From Puniceicoccales bacterium (GTDB lineage: Bacteria; Verrucomicrobiota; Verrucomicrobiia; Opitutales; LL51): a stretch of DNA of 9,186 nucleotides. The stretch is from assembly GCA_031276935.1 (NCBI GenBank), contig JAISMD010000063.1:1-9186 (forward strand), in the 5' to 3' direction. The position numbers were made by a program, and so were the translations under genes. Below, one piece after another: positions 7,050 to 9,186 of this stretch (its first letter is position 1; every line of letters starts with the position of its first letter). Under the pieces are notes generated by a model. It was given only the letters and a program-made list of their open reading frames with translations. It was not told where the DNA came from and ran no database searches.

Positions 7050-7676
7050 ATGTGCGCGGTGCGAAGCAATCGAAGGGCGTGGACGGATTTCATTAACAAG
7101 GGGAAAGTGTTGCCTGCGAAGGTCGATTGGGAATCGGTTTGGGTGCCCGGTAAGGGACATTTTCACGGGAAAATTTTGGGGATTGATCCGAGTTTACGGG
7201 GAACCGGGTTAGCGGTTATCGACGTCGGTAATCGGGAAGTCATCGATTTACTTTTTTCACAGACGGTGAAAGTTCTGGCAAAGGAGTCACTTGCGGAGTG
7301 TACCTACCGCATTTTTTCTACGCTTCAGACGGTCATTGAACGCTACCAACCAACGGTTTGTGCAGCGGAGGAAACAATTTATGTACAAAATTTTCAAACG
7401 GCACAAATTATGGGAATTGCCCGTGGGGCGATCTTGACGGCGATTGGCAGTTGCCATTTACCGCTCTTTGAATACGCGCCTCTGCGCATAAAACAAGCCC
7501 TTTGCGGCTATGGTCGAGCTTCCAAGGAACAGGTCGGGAAAATGGTACAGGCAATCCTGAAAATCCAAATGGACGTCGGTTTCGATGAAACCGATGCCGC
7601 CGCTGCTGCTATTTGTTGTTTTTTTACGGAACGGTCATTGGCCAACTTTTCCCATAAGGATGTGCCGATTTCATAA
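7050..7676 (+). CDS. ruvC: Crossover junction endodeoxyribonuclease RuvC
   Basis: RuvC cuts Holliday junctions symmetrically during recombinational repair, working with the RuvAB branch-migration motor. The protein is 208 residues; the catalytic core starts at about residue 40 with KILGIDPSLRGTGLAVID. The four acidic metal-binding residues are Asp46 (GIDPS), Glu107 (AAEET), Asp179 and Asp182 (DETDAAAAA). The DNA-contacting KQALCGYGRASKEQVGKMV segment (148-165) is also present. The ATG at 7050 has a good Shine-Dalgarno, GAGGAAG (7039-7045), which supports the roughly 40-residue basic N-terminal extension. I recall similar extensions in Opitutae RuvC proteins, but this was not checked. ruvA and ruvB are not adjacent. 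The gene converges on the gene at 7819-8886. Confidence 0.95.
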   Translation: MCAVRSNRRAWTDFINKGKVLPAKVDWESVWVPGKGHFHGKILGIDPSLRGTGLAVIDVGNREVIDLLFSQTVKVLAKESLAECTYRIFSTLQTVIERYQPTVCAAEETIYVQNFQTAQIMGIARGAILTAIGSCHLPLFEYAPLRIKQALCGYGRASKEQVGKMVQAILKIQMDVGFDETDAAAAAICCFFTERSLANFSHKDVPIS

Positions 7677-7697
7677 ATCTCTAACAAAAAAAATCGA

Positions 7698-7767
7698 GAA
7701 TTCCCCCTCTATTTATGTTTCCTATGCTAAAATTAAGGCTGTAAAGAAAATTAAATAATGGGAATTC
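7698..7767. terminator. Long-loop inverted repeat between convergent genes
   Basis: Exact 8-bp arms GAATTCCC (7698-7705) and GGGAATTC (7760-7767) are separated by 54 bp, in the 142-bp space between ruvC and the convergent membrane-protein gene. The left arm is preceded by an A-run and the right arm is followed by GGGATTTTTTAAAATTTTT. A bidirectional terminator would look like this, but the loop is far longer than usual and has no strong inner stem that I can see. Chance pairing is a real alternative. Confidence 0.25.
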
Positions 7768-7818
7768 AGGGATTTTTTAAAATTTTTACATAAAAGCAGA
7801 ATGGATTAAATTAAACTT

Positions 7819-8886
7819 TTAATCGTTTTTGTTATTTTTTTCCCAAAAGGAAGTTTCCTTTTTAGGCTCGTACGCTGATCCGATGCCCCCATTGGGGTAG
7901 AAAGAACTGTATGTGGAATTATTATAGGTAGAACTATTGTAAGTGGAATTTTTGTTATCCCAAATGTTATTCCCAATGTCTTTGCTTTCAGAAGTGACTT
8001 CTTTTTCTGGATTTTCCGTTCCATCGCTTGAATGAGCATAGGGCGAACTATAACGAGAATCGCTGTAGGTGGAGTTATGATCGCTTTCCTTTTCTTCTAA
8101 AATTTCCTTTTCATCACTTGGGCTGGTATAGTTGTAAAGTGAATCATGGGCGGTATCTCCGTTGTTTCCCGAAGAAAACTCTTTGCCTATTTCCTCCGCT
8201 ATTTCCTTTGCCACTGCTTCATTTATTTTTTCCCCTATTTCATCTTCTGTTTCGTCATCGATTTCGATCTCCTCTTCCATTTCATTTTCAGTTTCATCGT
8301 CTTCGAAAGAGAGCGTATCTTCGAAGGGAATGGAAGCAGAAGTTCCGCATTCTGGGATTCCGCATTCACATTCGGACGTAACGTTCGGAGCTGGACAGCA
8401 AAGCAGGTCACTATTATTCTTTTCTCCTTTGGTAAGGATTTTTCCCACCACAATGTGTAGGGAACCTAAATTGCCAATACCCACCTCTTCTTGCAGGATG
8501 CGTGTAATTTCCTGTTGCAGTTTGACGCATAGTGTCCGCATGAGTCGCGGACAGGATAATCGGATCCACAGATTAATTTTACGATGGGAGGTACCGATGG
8601 TAACATATGGTTTACATTCGGGAATCAGTTGCTTACAAATATCCTTCACAATGTTCTTTAGGATTTTCCGTTTCAGGAAAATAAATCCTCTGTCTGTCCC
8701 ATTGATGCGAAGAAGACCCCGACATTTTCGCCTATAAAGAAAGGAAAGCAAAAGCAGTAGCAGAAAAGCAATCCACAGAGACAAAGGACTTTCTGCCAGA
8801 GTTTGACAAAAAATTTGCCAACTTTCCTCACTCCACACCGTTCCTAAAATTGAGTGTGAACCAAACCATTCACCGTGCATCCACAT
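7819..8886 (-). CDS. Single-pass membrane protein with Asp23/AmaP-like domain and low-complexity repeat tail
   Basis: No characterised gene is recognised. The 355-residue protein has a strong Shine-Dalgarno (AGGAG, 8894-8898) 7 nt before the ATG at 8886. A hydrophobic helix at about 35-51 followed by YRRK predicts N-out, C-in topology. Residues 57-150 have an alternating helix/strand pattern (GLLRINGTDRGFIFLKRKIL, then YVTIGTSHRKINLWIRLSC, then GNLGSLHIVVGKI) resembling Asp23-type domains as in AmaP, the alkaline shock membrane anchor. Next come a Cys patch (Cys163, 164, 173, 175, 180), a highly acidic Glu/Asp helix (189-236), and a Ser/Asn/Tyr/Thr tail with NSTY-type repeats (271-330) ending in Lys/Asn. 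A role in envelope stress is only suggested by the domain likeness. It is transcribed divergently from psd. Confidence 0.85.
   Translation of the reverse strand: MWMHGEWFGSHSILGTVWSEESWQIFCQTLAESPLSLWIAFLLLLLLSFLYRRKCRGLLRINGTDRGFIFLKRKILKNIVKDICKQLIPECKPYVTIGTSHRKINLWIRLSCPRLMRTLCVKLQQEITRILQEEVGIGNLGSLHIVVGKILTKGEKNNSDLLCCPAPNVTSECECGIPECGTSASIPFEDTLSFEDDETENEMEEEIEIDDETEDEIGEKINEAVAKEIAEEIGKEFSSGNNGDTAHDSLYNYTSPSDEKEILEEKESDHNSTYSDSRYSSPYAHSSDGTENPEKEVTSESKDIGNNIWDNKNSTYNSSTYNNSTYSSFYPNGGIGSAYEPKKETSFWEKNNKND
7907..7951. repeat. Three imperfect 15-bp tandem repeats inside the membrane-protein gene
   Basis: Units at 7907-7921, 7922-7936 and 7937-7951 share the pattern TNTANGTRGAAYTA and encode consecutive five-residue steps NSTYN / SSTYN / NSTYS on the minus strand. 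Related single copies encode NSTYSDS at residues 271-277. The period is a multiple of three, so copy-number change would keep the frame. This fits expansion of a disordered tail by slippage. Confidence 0.6.
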
Positions 8887-8934
8887 ATTTTAGCTCCTAG
8901 GGCAATTTTTACTGAAGTCAAATAAAAAAAATAG

Positions 8935-8950
8935 TTTTTTTGCAAAAAAA
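8935..8950. promoter_or_regulatory. A-tract palindrome in the divergent promoter region
   Basis: A perfect 16-bp palindrome, seven T, GC, seven A, lies in the 199-bp region between the membrane-protein gene and psd. With the A-run at 8924-8931 it makes three A/T-tracts about 9-11 bp apart, close to helical phase, which is expected to bend DNA. It could act as an UP-type element or a nucleoid-protein site for either divergent gene. No convincing -35/-10 pair was identified on either strand here. The rest of the region (8951-9085) holds nothing recognised. Confidence 0.3.
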
Positions 8951-9085
8951 TAATACGCATGATGTGTTGGGTCGGTCGATAAGTTTGTCCTTCGAATTTA
9001 TGGTTCAACGTGGGTGCAGAACGGCTATTTATTTTTTTCTTTTCATTCCATTAATTTTTGTTTCCCTCTAACTCGGCAGAGGGGC

Positions 9086-9186
9086 ATGGAGAATCCAATC
9101 ACATTCTATAATCGCTATACGAAGGTTCTGGAAAGGGAACGCGTTTGGGGGGAGGCTTTCCTCCGATTCCTCTACCACACCCGTGT
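9086..9186 (+). CDS. psd: Phosphatidylserine decarboxylase proenzyme, N-terminus, cut by window edge
   Basis: Only the first 33 residues are visible, MENPITFYNRYTKVLERERV followed by WGEAFLRFLY. The pattern ITFYNRYT...LE.E.V.GE.FLR..Y is the typical N-terminus of one Psd group, which converts phosphatidylserine to phosphatidylethanolamine at the inner membrane. The proenzyme self-cleaves at a C-terminal serine motif outside this window, so activity cannot be judged. The ATG at 9086 has a purine-rich AGAGGGG 1-7 nt upstream, close for a Shine-Dalgarno. The identification rests on this short stretch and recalled family sequences. Confidence 0.7.
   Translation, partial: MENPITFYNRYTKVLERERVWGEAFLRFLYHTR

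Noticed and set aside
7900..8130. CRISPR-like repeats
   Set aside because: The repeats are short, in frame, directly tandem without spacers, and lie inside a coding sequence.
8028..8737. Plus-strand open frames of 104-191 codons opposite the membrane-protein gene
   Set aside because: They are antisense to the acidic, low-complexity tail, giving Phe/Ser/Pro-rich shadows; the minus-strand gene has a clear Shine-Dalgarno and domain structure.
8975..9045. tRNA-like GGTTCAA segment upstream of psd
   Set aside because: No acceptor or anticodon stems can be paired around it.

Overview
The window reads as a chromosomal segment of a Verrucomicrobiota bacterium, most likely of the Opitutales/Puniceicoccales type. 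This is inferred from protein style only: the extended RuvC N-terminus leading into GIDPSLRGTG, the GGDDWD motif in DnaK, and the Psd N-terminus. Base composition is moderately AT-rich and intergenic stretches are very AT-rich. Many starts lack a clear Shine-Dalgarno, while ruvC, groEL, the unknown membrane gene and psd have one. No mobile element, rRNA, tRNA or CRISPR array was seen.

Right to left on the minus strand, the first half holds two stress-related blocks. sufC and sufB (Fe-S cluster scaffold ATPase and scaffold) come first, with no sufD, sufS or sufU attached. They are followed by a chaperone operon dnaK-groES-groEL, with groEL cut by the left edge. The sufB-dnaK gap contains a sequence that matches the sigma-54 promoter consensus at every defined position, although the same bases can also be read as a moderate sigma-70 promoter. 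The dnaK-groES gap contains a bulged stem-loop. Upstream of sufC an ATAAGT-N4-ACTTAT palindrome overlaps a perfect TATAAT box, and ACTTAT units recur upstream of sufB, suggesting a shared operator.

The second half begins with a divergent intergenic region, then a solitary type II secretion/type IV pilus inner-membrane platform gene (PilC/GspF family) on the plus strand. Next is ruvC (Holliday junction resolvase) with a roughly 40-residue N-terminal extension. Between them lies a protein-like minus-strand open frame without ATG. Convergent to ruvC is a gene for a single-pass membrane protein with an Asp23/AmaP-like domain, a cysteine-rich patch, a Glu-rich helix and an Asn/Ser/Thr/Tyr repeat tail. 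Divergent from that gene, the right edge holds the start of a phosphatidylserine decarboxylase gene (psd).

The main functional theme is protein and Fe-S cluster homeostasis, with envelope and DNA repair genes beside it. The core genes are ordinary. The points most worth checking are the possible sigma-54 control of the main chaperone operon, the suf operator candidates, and the unusual Asp23-like membrane protein.
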